Assembly (NCBI GenBank): GCA_016716885.1
Contig: JADJUV010000004.1
Coordinates: forward strand, 1 to 64,000
Length of the DNA stretch: 64,000 bases
Origin: Candidatus Trichofilum aggregatum
GTDB lineage: Bacteria; Chloroflexota; Anaerolineae; Promineifilales; Promineifilaceae
Reading direction: 5' to 3'
Part shown: positions 17,301-26,068 of the stretch, in pieces
Position numbering within the stretch: position 1 is the stretch's first letter
How the letters are laid out: the number at the start of each line of letters is the position of its first letter
Notes under the pieces: generated by a model
Database searches by the model: none
Told to the model about the DNA's origin: nothing
The model's input: only the letters and a program-made list of their open reading frames with translations
Program-made: the position numbers and the translations under genes

Positions 17301-19637
17301 ATGACCCACTTCGCAGACACACTCGGTTTTTACGTGCAACGCTCGGCCTATACGGCAGGACAGTTGGCGCATTTGTCGGGGGTGCCGAAGATGACGATTG
17401 TGCATTGGCTGGAAGGGCGAGTATCGCGGCCGCGGTCCTGGCAACCCCTCATCCAATTGTTGGCGGCCTTGCGGCTCAATGAAACTGAGGCCAATGAGGT
17501 GTTGCGGGCGGCGGGACACCCGGTCATCAGGCAGTTGAAGGCGCAGGTGGTGGGGACGGCAGATGAGAAATTGTTGGGGTATTGGTCGTTGGGGGAAACG
17601 CGGCCGCAACCAACCCCCTTTCAGGTAATCGCCGATGCGCCCCTGTTTGTGGGCCGGGAAGGGTTGCTGGCCGAACTGGAAGCGGCTTTGCGTGCGCCCC
17701 ATCACGCCGCGCCCTATGTGTTGTACGGCATGGCTGGGGTGGGCAAAACGACGTTGGCGGTGCATCTGGCCTACCGGGTGCGGGAGATGTTTCCTGATGG
17801 CGTGTTGTGGGCGCGGCCCGGTCTGGCTGATCCGTTGACCATTTTGGCGACGTTTGCGCGGGCGTATGGGCAAGAGGTGAGCGATTATGCCGATATGGAC
17901 AGCCGCGGCCGCGTCGTGCGTGACATCCTGGCCCCTAAACGCACCCTCATCTTGTTGGATGACGTGACGGCCTGGGCCGAGATTCAGCCCCTTTTGCCAC
18001 CCACCGGCTCTTGTGCGGTCCTGTTGACGACGCAACAACGGGAATTGGCGGCCCGGCCCGGTGTGAAAGCGTGGGCGGTGGAGCCGTTCGCGGCCGCGGA
18101 CTCATTGGCTCTGTTTGCTCGTGTGGGTGATCCGGGGTGGGTGGCGCACCATCAGGTGGCCTTGCAGGAAGTGGCCGAGCGGTTGGGGCATTGGCCGCTG
18201 GCGGTGGGGTTGGTCGCCAGCCGGTTGGCCTTTGAGCCGGCCTGGGTGGCCGAGCAATTCCTGGCCCAACTGCGCCAATCGGCCTGGCCCACGGCCCTGG
18301 ACGACATCCAACAGACGATTCACCAGACGCTGGCCTTGCTGGTGACCCGATTGTCCCCCCAGGCCAAATCATTACTGCCGCTGTTGGGGCTGATGGGAGT
18401 ACACGAATTTGCTGAGGACGCGGCCGCACACCTGAGCGATGGGCCAGAGCCGTTGTTGGCCGTGCATGAACTGGTGAGCCGGTCGTTTTTGCAGGCGACG
18501 CGGCCGCGGCGGGTGCGCTGGCATCCGTTGGTGCAAACCACCATCCAGACCCATTTTCCCCCTGATGAAACGCAGATTGGCCGGTTTGTGGCTTACAGCC
18601 TGGAACTGGCTCGTTCTGGGCAGGCGGGTGAACTGGACCGCGAACAGGGCCATCTGACGCCAACACGGCAGTTGGTTTGGCAGAAGGGCGCGTGGTGCAC
18701 CTGGGCGCGATTTATCGTGGCGCTGTGGCCGTATTGGGAGCAACGGGGGCTGTACCGGCTGGTTGCGGCTGAGGTGCAGGAGCGGTTGGACTGGTTGCGC
18801 GACCATCTCGCCGCTGATGATCCGGTCTGGCAGGACTCCGTGTGGAGCCAGGTATGGGTGATTCGGGCGCGGTTGGCCCGGTTTGAACACCAGTATGATG
18901 CGGCCGCGGCCGCCCTTGATGTGGCCCGGTCGTGGGCGCAAGAGGACCCGGCCCTGCTGACGGAAATCTGGTTGGAACGGGGGGTGGTCGCCAATTATCA
19001 GGGGGATAATCAGACCGCCGCGACTTGTTTGGCTGAGGGGATGGCTCTGGCGCGGCCGCATCAGTTGGCTCGTCTCATGGCCCGTTTGCTGAAGGAGTTG
19101 GGGATTTTGGCCCTGGAGAAGGGCAACTGGGCCGAAATGGCGCAGGCGTATCAGCAGGCATTGGTCTGGGCCAACCGGGAGCATAACCCCGTGGATGAGA
19201 TTAACCTGATTCGGGGGTTGGGCACGTTGCATTTTTTTAAGGGGGATGTGGATACGGCGTTCCGATTTTATGCCCAATCGCTGGCGATGGCGCGGGAGTT
19301 AGACGTTAGAGATGGGATGGTTCACGGGCTGAATAATCTGGCGGTTATTTTTGTGTTGCAGGGCCAACTGGTGCAGGCTGATAAACAATTGACTGAAGGG
19401 GAGCAGTTGGCCGAGGCGATTGGCCACCGCCAGACGATGGCTTTGCTGGGCTACAACCGGGCTTTGTTGACATGGTATCAGGGGGACGCGGCCGCGAGCC
19501 GCACCCATTTTCTGGAAGCGAAACGGTTGGCTGAGACGACCGCCAACACGCGTTTGTTACAACGTATTGATAATGCAGTGGAGAGACTGGACGCGGCCGC
19601 GCTTCCCAGCGAACGACTGATTCTGTTTTATGACTGA
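17301..19637 (+). CDS. HTH-NB-ARC-TPR regulator (STAND ATPase)
   Basis: Signal-transduction ATPase of 778 residues. The N-terminal helix-turn-helix (about 1-70) has the XRE-like pattern YTAGQLAHLSGVPKMTIVHWLEG. An NB-ARC domain follows, with P-loop GMAGVGKTTLAVHLA at about 143-157, Walker B TLILLDDVTAW near 215 and a GLM/winged-helix region after it. The C-terminal 350 residues are helical TPR-type repeats, for example LGTLHFFKGDVDTAFRFYAQ and GLNNLAVIFVLQGQLVQADK. This architecture (AfsR/SARP-related or defence-type STAND) couples ligand or peptide sensing by TPRs to DNA binding. No effector enzyme is fused. It carries eleven GCGGCCGC copies, the densest gene of the window, so it is not a recent arrival. 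Confidence 0.88.
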   Translation: MTHFADTLGFYVQRSAYTAGQLAHLSGVPKMTIVHWLEGRVSRPRSWQPLIQLLAALRLNETEANEVLRAAGHPVIRQLKAQVVGTADEKLLGYWSLGETRPQPTPFQVIADAPLFVGREGLLAELEAALRAPHHAAPYVLYGMAGVGKTTLAVHLAYRVREMFPDGVLWARPGLADPLTILATFARAYGQEVSDYADMDSRGRVVRDILAPKRTLILLDDVTAWAEIQPLLPPTGSCAVLLTTQQRELAARPGVKAWAVEPFAAADSLALFARVGDPGWVAHHQVALQEVAERLGHWPLAVGLVASRLAFEPAWVAEQFLAQLRQSAWPTALDDIQQTIHQTLALLVTRLSPQAKSLLPLLGLMGVHEFAEDAAAHLSDGPEPLLAVHELVSRSFLQATRPRRVRWHPLVQTTIQTHFPPDETQIGRFVAYSLELARSGQAGELDREQGHLTPTRQLVWQKGAWCTWARFIVALWPYWEQRGLYRLVAAEVQERLDWLRDHLAADDPVWQDSVWSQVWVIRARLARFEHQYDAAAAALDVARSWAQEDPALLTEIWLERGVVANYQGDNQTAATCLAEGMALARPHQLARLMARLLKELGILALEKGNWAEMAQAYQQALVWANREHNPVDEINLIRGLGTLHFFKGDVDTAFRFYAQSLAMARELDVRDGMVHGLNNLAVIFVLQGQLVQADKQLTEGEQLAEAIGHRQTMALLGYNRALLTWYQGDAAASRTHFLEAKRLAETTANTRLLQRIDNAVERLDAAALPSERLILFYD

Positions 19638-19669
19638 AAGAGTCTTAGCCACGAATAACACGAATAAGA

Positions 19670-19944
19670 GTAACCGTTCAGTCCAGAGAGTATATTGTGC
19701 CATTTTTAGTTACAACAACGGATTTTGAAAGGAACGGATTACGAGCGGCCTCTGGAAAATCCGTTTATTTCCTAACCTGGATAAACCAGAAAATTTATCC
19801 GCAGATTAACGCCGATTTTCGCTGATTAAAGAATCTGCGTTAATCCCCAAAATCTGCGGTTAAACTTCTAAACTTCTTGCTAACTGTACAAGGAGTTAAC
19901 TCGTAAGGTACTAATCCGTTGATGTAACCCAACTGAACGGTCAC
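19670..19944. repeat. Terminal-inverted-repeat element (275 bases), ends GTAACCGTTCAGT
   Basis: GTAACCGTTCAGT (19670-19682) and ACTGAACGGTCAC (19932-19944) are inverted copies with one mismatch. AATAAGA occurs at both flanks with a one-base offset, like a target duplication. The interior holds an imperfect inverted repeat, TTATCCGCAGATTAACGCC / TCTGCGTTAATCC. The ends resemble those of the element at 39385-39543. It fills most of the 339-base gap 19638-19976, which has no gene. Confidence 0.6.
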
Positions 19945-19976
19945 AAATAAGAAAACAAATAATTCGTGACTTGTAT

Positions 19977-20681
19977 TTACTCTTCGCCCCGGCTTTGTGG
20001 CCGCCGCTTGCGCCGGGTCTGATCGAAAATAGAGTCGGGGTCGTAACCTTGTTCTAAAAGGGCTTGCCGCTTGGGTTTGAGTGCCCCGGTGGGGCAGGCG
20101 CCCACACATTGGCCGCAAAAGACGCAGGTGGTGTCCATCATGCCATCCCCCATGAACGTGCCAATTTGGGTGTGGAAGCCGCGCCCGTCGTAGCTGAGGG
20201 CAAAGACGTATTGGGCATCTTCGGCGCACACCTGGACACAGCGCCAGCAGTTGATGCACTGGTTGTAGTCGCGCAGGTAGAACGGGTTGTCGTCGTAGAC
20301 GGGGGCGGTGCGTTTTTCGCCCCCGGCAAACCGTTCGGTGTCGGCTCCGTACTCTTCTAGCAGGGCCAGAATTTCTGGGGCTTCTTCCAGGTTGACGGTG
20401 GAAGCGAGGAGTTCGAGGATGGTTTTGCGGCCGCGACACACATCCTCGCTCTTGGTTTCTACATTCATGCCATCGGCCACCTGGGTCACACACGCGGCCG
20501 CTTGCACCCGCCCGCCCGTATCCACCGAGCATACCCGGCACAGCCCATTGGCCGTGAGGTGGGGGTGGTAGCAGATAACAGGAATGTGAATGTTGAGGGA
20601 CGCGGCCGCGGCCAAAATCGTCGTCCCCTTCGCCACCGTCACTTCCTGCCCATCAATCGTCAAAGTTACTGTTTCACTCAT
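19977..20681 (-). CDS. HoxU/NuoG-N-like 2Fe-2S/4Fe-4S electron-transfer protein
   Basis: Iron-sulfur protein of 234 residues with the layout of HoxU or the N-terminal part of NuoG and FdhA. A plant-type 2Fe-2S domain comes first (CYHPHL..GLCRVCSV..ACVT). The NuoG-type His/Cys region is weak or altered. Two 4Fe-4S motifs follow, YNQCINCWRCVQVC near 139-152 and TTCVFCGQCVGACPTGAL near 184-200. The length equals HoxU, the diaphorase subunit of NAD-linked hydrogenase, which passes electrons between NuoF/HoxF and a catalytic subunit. Start ATG overlaps the DUF2442 stop (ATGA). No hydrogenase or formate dehydrogenase catalytic subunit follows, so its partner is elsewhere. Confidence 0.87.
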   Translation of the reverse strand: MSETVTLTIDGQEVTVAKGTTILAAAASLNIHIPVICYHPHLTANGLCRVCSVDTGGRVQAAACVTQVADGMNVETKSEDVCRGRKTILELLASTVNLEEAPEILALLEEYGADTERFAGGEKRTAPVYDDNPFYLRDYNQCINCWRCVQVCAEDAQYVFALSYDGRGFHTQIGTFMGDGMMDTTCVFCGQCVGACPTGALKPKRQALLEQGYDPDSIFDQTRRKRRPQSRGEE

Positions 20682-20968
20682 GGGGTTGCCTCTTCTAACT
20701 CTTGTACTTCCATCCAGGCCGGTTTTAAGCCGTAGTACAACACATCGGGATCAATGTCAGCCCCGTTGGGCCAGGTAATCGTACCGTTTTCAACGTGGAT
20801 TTGCCGAAACACCGCCTTGTGTTGCCGAATCGGTTCAAAAATAGGCCCATGCAAAAACGGTTCCAGATTTACCTTTTTCTCTACCTCGTTGTCAAACTCT
20901 AACAATATCCAGAAATCTTCCAGGATTTGAACTTTTTTTACGCGCCTGAGTAGCCCAGGTAATGCCAT
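20678..20968 (-). CDS. DUF2442 domain protein
   Basis: Small protein of 96 residues with the DUF2442 pattern RVKKVQILEDFWILLEFDNE, FLHGPIFEPI and NGADIDPDVLYYGL. DUF2442 proteins are often found beside DUF4160 or in toxin-antitoxin-like pairs; no partner is seen here. The stop overlaps the start of the HoxU-like gene by four bases, so it is translationally coupled within the diaphorase operon. I prefer ATG at 20968, since the frame could also begin at 20989 in repeat sequence without a ribosome site. Its place between FdhD and an electron-transfer subunit is odd. Confidence 0.82.
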   Translation of the reverse strand: MALPGLLRRVKKVQILEDFWILLEFDNEVEKKVNLEPFLHGPIFEPIRQHKAVFRQIHVENGTITWPNGADIDPDVLYYGLKPAWMEVQELEEATP

Positions 20969-20990
20969 ACATTCTCTTTGCCGCGTCATT

Positions 20991-21031
20991 AGTCTCTAGT
21001 CTCTCAATCTCTCAATCTCTCAATCTCCAAA
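20991..21031. repeat. Iterated TCTCAATC / GAGATTGA repeat overlapping the 3' end of fdhD
   Basis: On the minus strand GATTGAGA is repeated three times, then GACTAGAGACTAATGAC. The last residues of FdhD (EIERLRD) and its stop codon are encoded inside this repeat, which also lies just upstream of the DUF2442 start. Confidence 0.85.
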
Positions 21032-21819
21032 ATCCGCTCCGGGTGGGTGTAGACACGCATCCGGTCTTGCCGCAAGTAGGCCACGATGGTCATGTTCCAC
21101 GCTTCGGCCAGGGCGACGGAGAGGCTGGTGGGTGAGGTGCGGGAGCAGACGATGGGTGTACCGAGTTGGCGGGCTTTGTTGATCATTTCGCTGGAAATGC
21201 GGCCGCTACTCAACACTATCTTCCCCTTCGTCTCAATGCCATCCAGCAACGCCCAGCCGCGCAACTTGTCCAGGCAGTTGTGCCGCCCCAAATCTTCCAC
21301 CTGGAGCAAAATCTTACCGTTTTCGGCCAGGGCGGCGGTGTGGATACCGCGTGCCCGCTGGTAAATCTCTGCCCCCAGGTGCATCTGGCGCATGAGGTCG
21401 GCCAGTTGTGCGGGGGTGGCCTGGGTGGTGGCTTCCAGCGGTGGGTGCATCTGGGAGAGGTCGTCGAAGGTGATGCCACCCCCACAACCGGCGGTGATGA
21501 TGGTGCGTTGCGGCCGCGACCACTCCCCCTTCGTCAGCCACACATCTACACAGGCATTATTCGCCGCAATCCGCAAATCCGCCACATCCGCCAGCCCGGT
21601 GATGATGCCCTCATTGAGCAAAAACCCCAGTGCCATCTTCTCCAAATCACGTGGCGAACACATAAATGTCGCCAACTCTTCCCCATTGATGGAAATACAC
21701 GCCAGCCCTTCCTCGACCAACTCCCCATCAATATCCTGCGGGGCGGCCCCATTCAGGCTGAAATACCGCACCGGCACGGCGCCACGATGATCAGATGGTT
21801 CGGAAATTCGGATAGGCAT
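21004..21819 (-). CDS. fdhD: Formate dehydrogenase accessory sulfurtransferase FdhD
   Basis: FdhD transfers sulfur from IscS to the molybdenum cofactor and is needed for active formate dehydrogenases. This protein has 271 residues, normal for the family. Recognisable segments are EEGLACISINGEELATFMCSPRD, ALGFLLNEGII, the catalytic cysteine loop TAGCGGG (one Cys instead of the CxxC of E. coli), EDLGRHNCLDKL and LSSGRISSEMI. The last residues EIERLRD come from an iterated repeat and are not family sequence. It lies between the NuoE/F-like gene and DUF2442 with short gaps. Its presence argues that the diaphorase module serves a formate dehydrogenase rather than a hydrogenase. Confidence 0.94.
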   Translation of the reverse strand: MPIRISEPSDHRGAVPVRYFSLNGAAPQDIDGELVEEGLACISINGEELATFMCSPRDLEKMALGFLLNEGIITGLADVADLRIAANNACVDVWLTKGEWSRPQRTIITAGCGGGITFDDLSQMHPPLEATTQATPAQLADLMRQMHLGAEIYQRARGIHTAALAENGKILLQVEDLGRHNCLDKLRGWALLDGIETKGKIVLSSGRISSEMINKARQLGTPIVCSRTSPTSLSVALAEAWNMTIVAYLRQDRMRVYTHPERILEIERLRD

Positions 21820-21825
21820 AATTTA

Positions 21826-21935
21826 TAACACGGATAAGATGAACACGGATGACGTAAAGACAGATAGATTTTCCTCCTTGCAACTCTGCACCCTTTATCT
21901 TTTTTTTATCCGTGTTCCTTCCATCCGTGTTTACT
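21826..21935. repeat. Intergenic inverted repeat built on AACACGGAT
   Basis: AACACGGATAAGATG and AACACGGATGACG are followed by the complements TTTTATCCGTGTTCC and ATCCGTGTTTACTC. It lies between fdhD and the NuoE/F fusion inside an apparent operon. Confidence 0.75.
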
Positions 21936-23671
21936 CTTCTGTACTGACCAACTCAGGCCACAGGTGAATCGCGCTTATAATGGTTGAGGCGGTGGTCTGG
22001 CCGAGGCCGCACAGCGACGTTTCGGTCATGGTGAAGCCGATGTCGAGCAGGGTTTGTTTGTCCGACGGTCTGGCCCCGCCGTTGTGGGCGATGTGGTCAA
22101 GTATTTCCCTTTGCCGCTGGGTTCCTAGCTGGCAGGGGAAACATTTGCCACAACTCTCGTGGGCGAAGAAGCGGGCCAGTTCAGCCATCGCCTGGCGCAA
22201 ATCAGCCGTCTCATCAAACACCATGATGACGCCGGAGCCGAGTGGTACACCGGCCTGCCGCGCATCTTCGTAGGTCAGGCGCATGTCCAGCTTCTCCGGC
22301 CCGATGAAGACCCCCGCCGCGCCGCCCATCAGCACCGCCTGAATGGCTTTGCCACCCGGCACGCCCCCAGCCATCTCAATCATCTCCCGCACCGTCAGAC
22401 CAAACGGCATTTCGTACACACCTGGTTTGTTGACGTGCCCGCTCAGGCAGAACAATTTTGTGCCGGGGGATTGGGGTGTGCCTAGTTTGAGCCATTCGTC
22501 CACCCCCAGGTTGAAGGCGACCAGTACCGCCACCAGCGTTTCTACATTGTTGATGGCGGTGGGTTGTTGGAACAGGCCGTGGGTGGTGGGGAAGGGGGGC
22601 TTGATGCGGGGGAAGCCCCGTTTGCCTTCAATGGCTTCAAACAGGGCGGTCTCCTCGCCACAGATATAGGCCCCTGCGCCAAGCCGTACCTCAATGTCAA
22701 AATGGAAACCGGGCTGGCCCATAATATCACGCCCCAGGTAACCGGCCGCTCTGGCCTCTTCGACGGCATGGTTCAGCCGGGCGAAGGCGCGGGGATATTC
22801 ACCGCGCACGAAAATCCAGCCGTTCTCCGCCCCGACGGCATAACCGGCCAGGGTGGTGGCTTCGATGAGGCTGAAGGGATCATCTTCGAGCAGGTAACGG
22901 TCTTTGAACGTGCCCGGTTCGCTTTCGTCGGCGTTGACGACGATATGTTTTTGGGCGGGTGTGCCGGGTGCGCCGCGCGTGAAGCGCCATTTGCGCCCGG
23001 TGGGGAACATGGCCCCGCCCCGCCCCACGACACCCGTCTTTTCGGCCAATTCGATGACCTGTTCGGGGGTCATCGCCAACGCTTTAGCCAGACCTATGTA
23101 ACCGCCCTGTGCCTGGTAATCGGCCAGGCTGGACGGGTCTACCTTGCCAACGCGGGCCAGGATGTGACGGGGTTCGCCATAGGCTAACCCCTGGGCTGAG
23201 GGGAGCGTGCCATCCAGAAAAGCGGGTACATCATCGGGGGTGAGGTGGGCGACGGGTTGTGTGCCGTTCAGGGCGACGGGGGCCAGTTCACACATGCCCA
23301 GGCAGGTGACATGCTCCAGGGTGATGTCCCCGTCGGGGCTGGTTTGTCCAGGGTGCAGGCCTAGCCGGGCTTCAATCGCCTGCATTACTTCATGACAACC
23401 GGCCAGGGCGCAGGCAGGAATCTTCACAGACGCGGATGACCCGTTTGGCGGTGGGTTCGTTGTAGAACATGGTGTAGAACTCGATGACACCATGAATATC
23501 GGCCTGGGGGACGCGCAGGGCGTGGCTGATTTCGGTCTGGACTTCGCGGGGGAGCCAGCCGTAGAGGGATTGAGCATAGTGGAGAGCGGGCAGGAGCATG
23601 GTGCGGCCGCGGTGGGCCACATTCTCCAAATACGGTTTCAGCAAACTCAGGTCAACGGGTGGGTGGGACAT
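21931..23671 (-). pseudogene. NuoE-NuoF fusion (diaphorase, HoxF/FdhB-like), frameshifted
   Basis: Flavoprotein that oxidises or reduces NAD(H) for a formate dehydrogenase or hydrogenase. The N-terminal 90 residues are a NuoE-like thioredoxin-fold 2Fe-2S domain (VIEFYTMFYNEP, RVCED). The rest continues the NuoE cysteines (ACALAGCHE, CLGMCELAP), then NuoF: GRGGAMFPTGRKW (FMN/NADH site), ADESEPGTFKDR, and the 4Fe-4S motif SCGKCFPCQLG near the end. The two halves are in different frames, joining near 23415-23422. The span is one base over a multiple of three, so a single inserted base restores a protein of about 579 residues. All key residues are otherwise present, so a sequencing error is as likely as inactivation. 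Confidence 0.85.
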
Positions 23672-23783
23672 GGGATCTCCGGTTCGTGGTGCGTGTTGCG
23701 TAAAGTGTAGGCAACTGTTCAGGTGAGAGGCCTAACGGGGCACAATCAAGGCAATTATAACACAGGGGGAAAATTGGCAGGTT

Positions 23784-24314
23784 TCACGAGTTATCATCAC
23801 CGATCCAGCTATCATAACCATCTTCGAGCATGTGGTAACGGCCATGTGCCCAGCTGTAGAAACCCTGAAACGAACGGAATTTTGTGGTGTCCGCTACGTC
23901 TATAACGTCTATAACGACGCCAGCTTCTACGGCGCGGCGAATTTCACGTAGTTCTTCGACCAATATCCCCCAGCTTGATGGTCGTCCACTTTCTGTACGC
24001 TCTGCATACAGGGCATCGAGTGCCTGGAGCTTTTCGGGTGTGATCGTGTAGCGGGTCTGGGGCAGATGGATGGTGATGCCCGTTTCCTTGAGGGCCAGGG
24101 CAAAGTTCTCCGGGCTGGCGAGCATGTGGGTGATGAAGGCATCTTGAAAACCAAACCAGGGGGTCGGCCAATTGTTTTGTTTGGCCCAACTGCGGAGGGT
24201 TTTGAGGTCAGGCCAGGTGATTTGGTCGCGGCCGCGGCGGTGCGCCTCTTGAGCCAGGGCCTGATCTTCGGCTGTTGCGGTAGTTAATGCCCACGTAGGC
24301 AAGGCTTTTTTCAT
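23784..24314 (-). CDS. Conserved hypothetical protein, 176 residues
   Basis: I do not recognise a family. The protein is soluble and mixed helical, with PTWALTTATAEDQALAQEAHRRG at the start. There is a helical EKLQALDALYAERTESGRPSS segment and a C-terminal part with WGILVEELREIRRAVEAG and FYSWAHGRYHMLEDGYDSWI. No signal peptide or membrane helix, no catalytic pattern. It contains one GCGGCCGC, so it is probably resident. The C-terminal Trp/Tyr/His pattern suggests a small-molecule or protein-binding fold. Confidence 0.7.
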   Translation of the reverse strand: MKKALPTWALTTATAEDQALAQEAHRRGRDQITWPDLKTLRSWAKQNNWPTPWFGFQDAFITHMLASPENFALALKETGITIHLPQTRYTITPEKLQALDALYAERTESGRPSSWGILVEELREIRRAVEAGVVIDVIDVADTTKFRSFQGFYSWAHGRYHMLEDGYDSWIGDDNS

Positions 24315-24447
24315 GTCTGTGCTTCCTGTGTCGTCAATGACCTATTTAATGGTGACCGGGAAAAATGAGTAAGTGGCTCTCATGTTACCGAGTAATCACC
24401 CGATTGTAAATTGTTGACTGGGGGGATTGCTATATTAGGGAGAGTGC

Positions 24448-24630
24448 GTCGCCGCAAACCCCCACCCCTAACCCCGCCCCCAGGGGCGGGGAACTTTTTT
24501 GGACGCGGTTTTTCGGGGCATCCGCCCCGAAAAACCGCGCCGTTAAGTCCCCCCTTTCCCACGGGAAGGGGGGCAGGGGGGATGGGTCTTCTGACTAAAT
24601 CTGCCCACTACTTCTGTAAAGCTGTACCAG
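24448..24630. repeat. Partial copy of the 240-base terminal-inverted-repeat element (copy 2)
   Basis: Shares GTCGCCG, CCCCACCCCTAACCCCGCCC, the GGGGC...GCCCCGAAAAACCGCG hairpin, GGGATGGGTCTTC and the right end TTCTGTAAAGCTGTACCAG with 62515-62756. The usual left end is missing. It fills part of the 414-base stretch 24415-24828. Confidence 0.75.
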
Positions 24631-24640
24631 TCTGTGCCGG

Positions 24641-24687
24641 TTATACGGGCAGTGGGCATAATCTGAGGTTTTTTCGCCCTGTCGCCC
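24641..24687. repeat. 47-base dispersed repeat, copy 1 (inverse of 43388-43433)
   Basis: The complement of GGGCGACAGGGCGAAAAAAC, CTCAGATTATGCCC and GTATAA lies here. The second copy at 43388 differs at about four bases and one indel. It lies next to the partial element copy and before the iterated repeat at 24747-24782 (GGAGACTAAGAGACTGAGAG). No gene is visible in 24315-24828. Confidence 0.7.
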
Positions 24688-24828
24688 ACTCATTTTGTCG
24701 GCGCGTCGAGTATAGGTTTCTCGACATTGGCGTTTTTTGTGTTGACTTCTGGAGACTAAGAGACTGAGAGATTAAGAGATTTCCAGAGGTCGTCCAAATT
24801 TTCGCCAGAGTCGAATAAGTTTCTGTTA

Positions 24829-25413
24829 TCAGTCTCGCGAAAGTTTGGGAATGACACCACCCGTTTTTTTCATGTATTGGCGATATGAGTCACCGAAGGT
24901 GTCCAGCATCATTTTTTCTTCGGCCTGCACGCGCAGGATATAAAACGGAATGAAAAAGAGTAAACCAATAGGGCCAGCCAGCCAGTTTTGTAGGAGCAGG
25001 ATTTGGGCGATGACCCATAACCATTGACTGGCATACATGGGGTGGCGGATATACCCATAGATCCCTCTTGTCTCCAACGTATGATCCTGACGGATTTCCA
25101 GTGTAGGCGACCAGTTGGCTTTTAAGTCCCTGTGGGCACGGATGAAGATTAGCACGGCGCCAGCCAGTAGAACGACGCCCAACCAACTCATCCAGGTGGG
25201 CAGATGGTAATCGGCAAAATCCAGCCAGTTTGTTACCGAATAGATTAAAGGGATGACGAACATCACCAGGGCTAACAACCCCAACATCACTCTTTCCGTT
25301 CGTGATATGCGCTGGTCGGTTTTGGGAGCTGTTTTCCAGGTTTTCTGCAAGGGGGCGCGAATGCCCATTTCGATGAATATCCCTAGCCAATAGATGATTT
25401 TGAATATGGTCAT
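24829..25413 (-). CDS. Isoprenylcysteine carboxyl methyltransferase-family membrane protein
   Basis: Integral membrane protein of 194 residues with four to five helices. Its C-terminal half matches ICMT/phospholipid methyltransferases: LETRGIYGYIRHPMYASQWL (SAM-binding RHPMY) followed by LRVQAEEKMMLDTFGDSYRQY (the EE and Y-R-QY motif). Bacterial members methylate lipids or isoprenoid-like groups; the substrate here is unknown. I chose the ATG at 25413. A TTG at 25434 overlapping the preceding stop is an alternative. It is probably co-transcribed with the nucleotidyltransferase gene 18 bases upstream. Confidence 0.88.
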   Translation of the reverse strand: MTIFKIIYWLGIFIEMGIRAPLQKTWKTAPKTDQRISRTERVMLGLLALVMFVIPLIYSVTNWLDFADYHLPTWMSWLGVVLLAGAVLIFIRAHRDLKANWSPTLEIRQDHTLETRGIYGYIRHPMYASQWLWVIAQILLLQNWLAGPIGLLFFIPFYILRVQAEEKMMLDTFGDSYRQYMKKTGGVIPKLSRD

Positions 25414-25430
25414 GATGATTTTCTCTGGAA

Positions 25431-25976
25431 TCAAGACTCGCTCTTCAGGCCATCAGCGGCTACAAATTCGCCATATTCAGAGGGAATTTCCAGGCCAAAC
25501 TGCTGGCAGAGAGCTTTCACGTCACGATAGTCGTTTTCGTCTAATTTGTAGCCAGTGTGGAATTGTACCAGCCATTCTGCTGGCACACACTTGACCGGGA
25601 ATCCATTGATAGCCCCTCTACCTTGGAGTGAAGCGAAAGGGTAGGGCACACCAAAGATATTGTTGCCCTCGGCGTCGAAGGTGCAAGAGTGGAAATCTAC
25701 CAGATGGCCCTGATCGTCACCCAGGACGAAATTACATTCCCAGGTATCGTCACGCGGTACGTCCATGTAACCGCGTGCTTCGAGCAAGGCCCGGACGCAG
25801 GGCATGTCCTGGTGATTCAGGGCGATGTCCAGATCGCTGTGAACGCGGGTTTGCCGCCCCAACAGCGCATCTACCGCCCAACCCCCATCAATGATTACCT
25901 CAAGGTTATGTTCCCGGAGCAGTTGCACAAAGGCGATGACATCCGCGGCGGTCATTTGGGGGGTGGGTTTGGGCAT
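25431..25976 (-). CDS. Lincosamide nucleotidyltransferase-like protein
   Basis: Nucleotidyltransferase of 181 residues resembling the LinA/Lnu and aminoglycoside adenylyltransferase-like group. The N-terminal VIIDGGWAVDALLG is followed by the metal-binding HSDLDIAL. A second acid, VDFH, is in the middle, and FHTGYKLDENDYRDVKALC near the end matches the FHSGYxxxxxDxxD pattern of LinA. Whether it modifies an antibiotic cannot be told; many chromosomal relatives have no known resistance. It shares a transcript with the ICMT-like gene. Confidence 0.82.
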   Translation of the reverse strand: MPKPTPQMTAADVIAFVQLLREHNLEVIIDGGWAVDALLGRQTRVHSDLDIALNHQDMPCVRALLEARGYMDVPRDDTWECNFVLGDDQGHLVDFHSCTFDAEGNNIFGVPYPFASLQGRGAINGFPVKCVPAEWLVQFHTGYKLDENDYRDVKALCQQFGLEIPSEYGEFVAADGLKSES

Positions 25977-25984
25977 GGGAGGGA

Positions 25985-26013
25985 TGGTAGATTGAGAGAC
26001 TGGAGACTGAGAG
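25985..26013. repeat. GATTGAGAGACTGGAGACTG iterated repeat
   Basis: One more copy of the GAGACT/GATTGAGAG word series, directly upstream of the nucleotidyltransferase start. The adjoining 26020-26060 holds a TTGGTTATTCATTGACAATT / TTGACCAATGACCA inverted series. Confidence 0.6.
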
Positions 26014-26068
26014 ATTGGTGTATTGGTTATTCATTGACAATTGGCGATTGACCAATGACCATTTTTTG

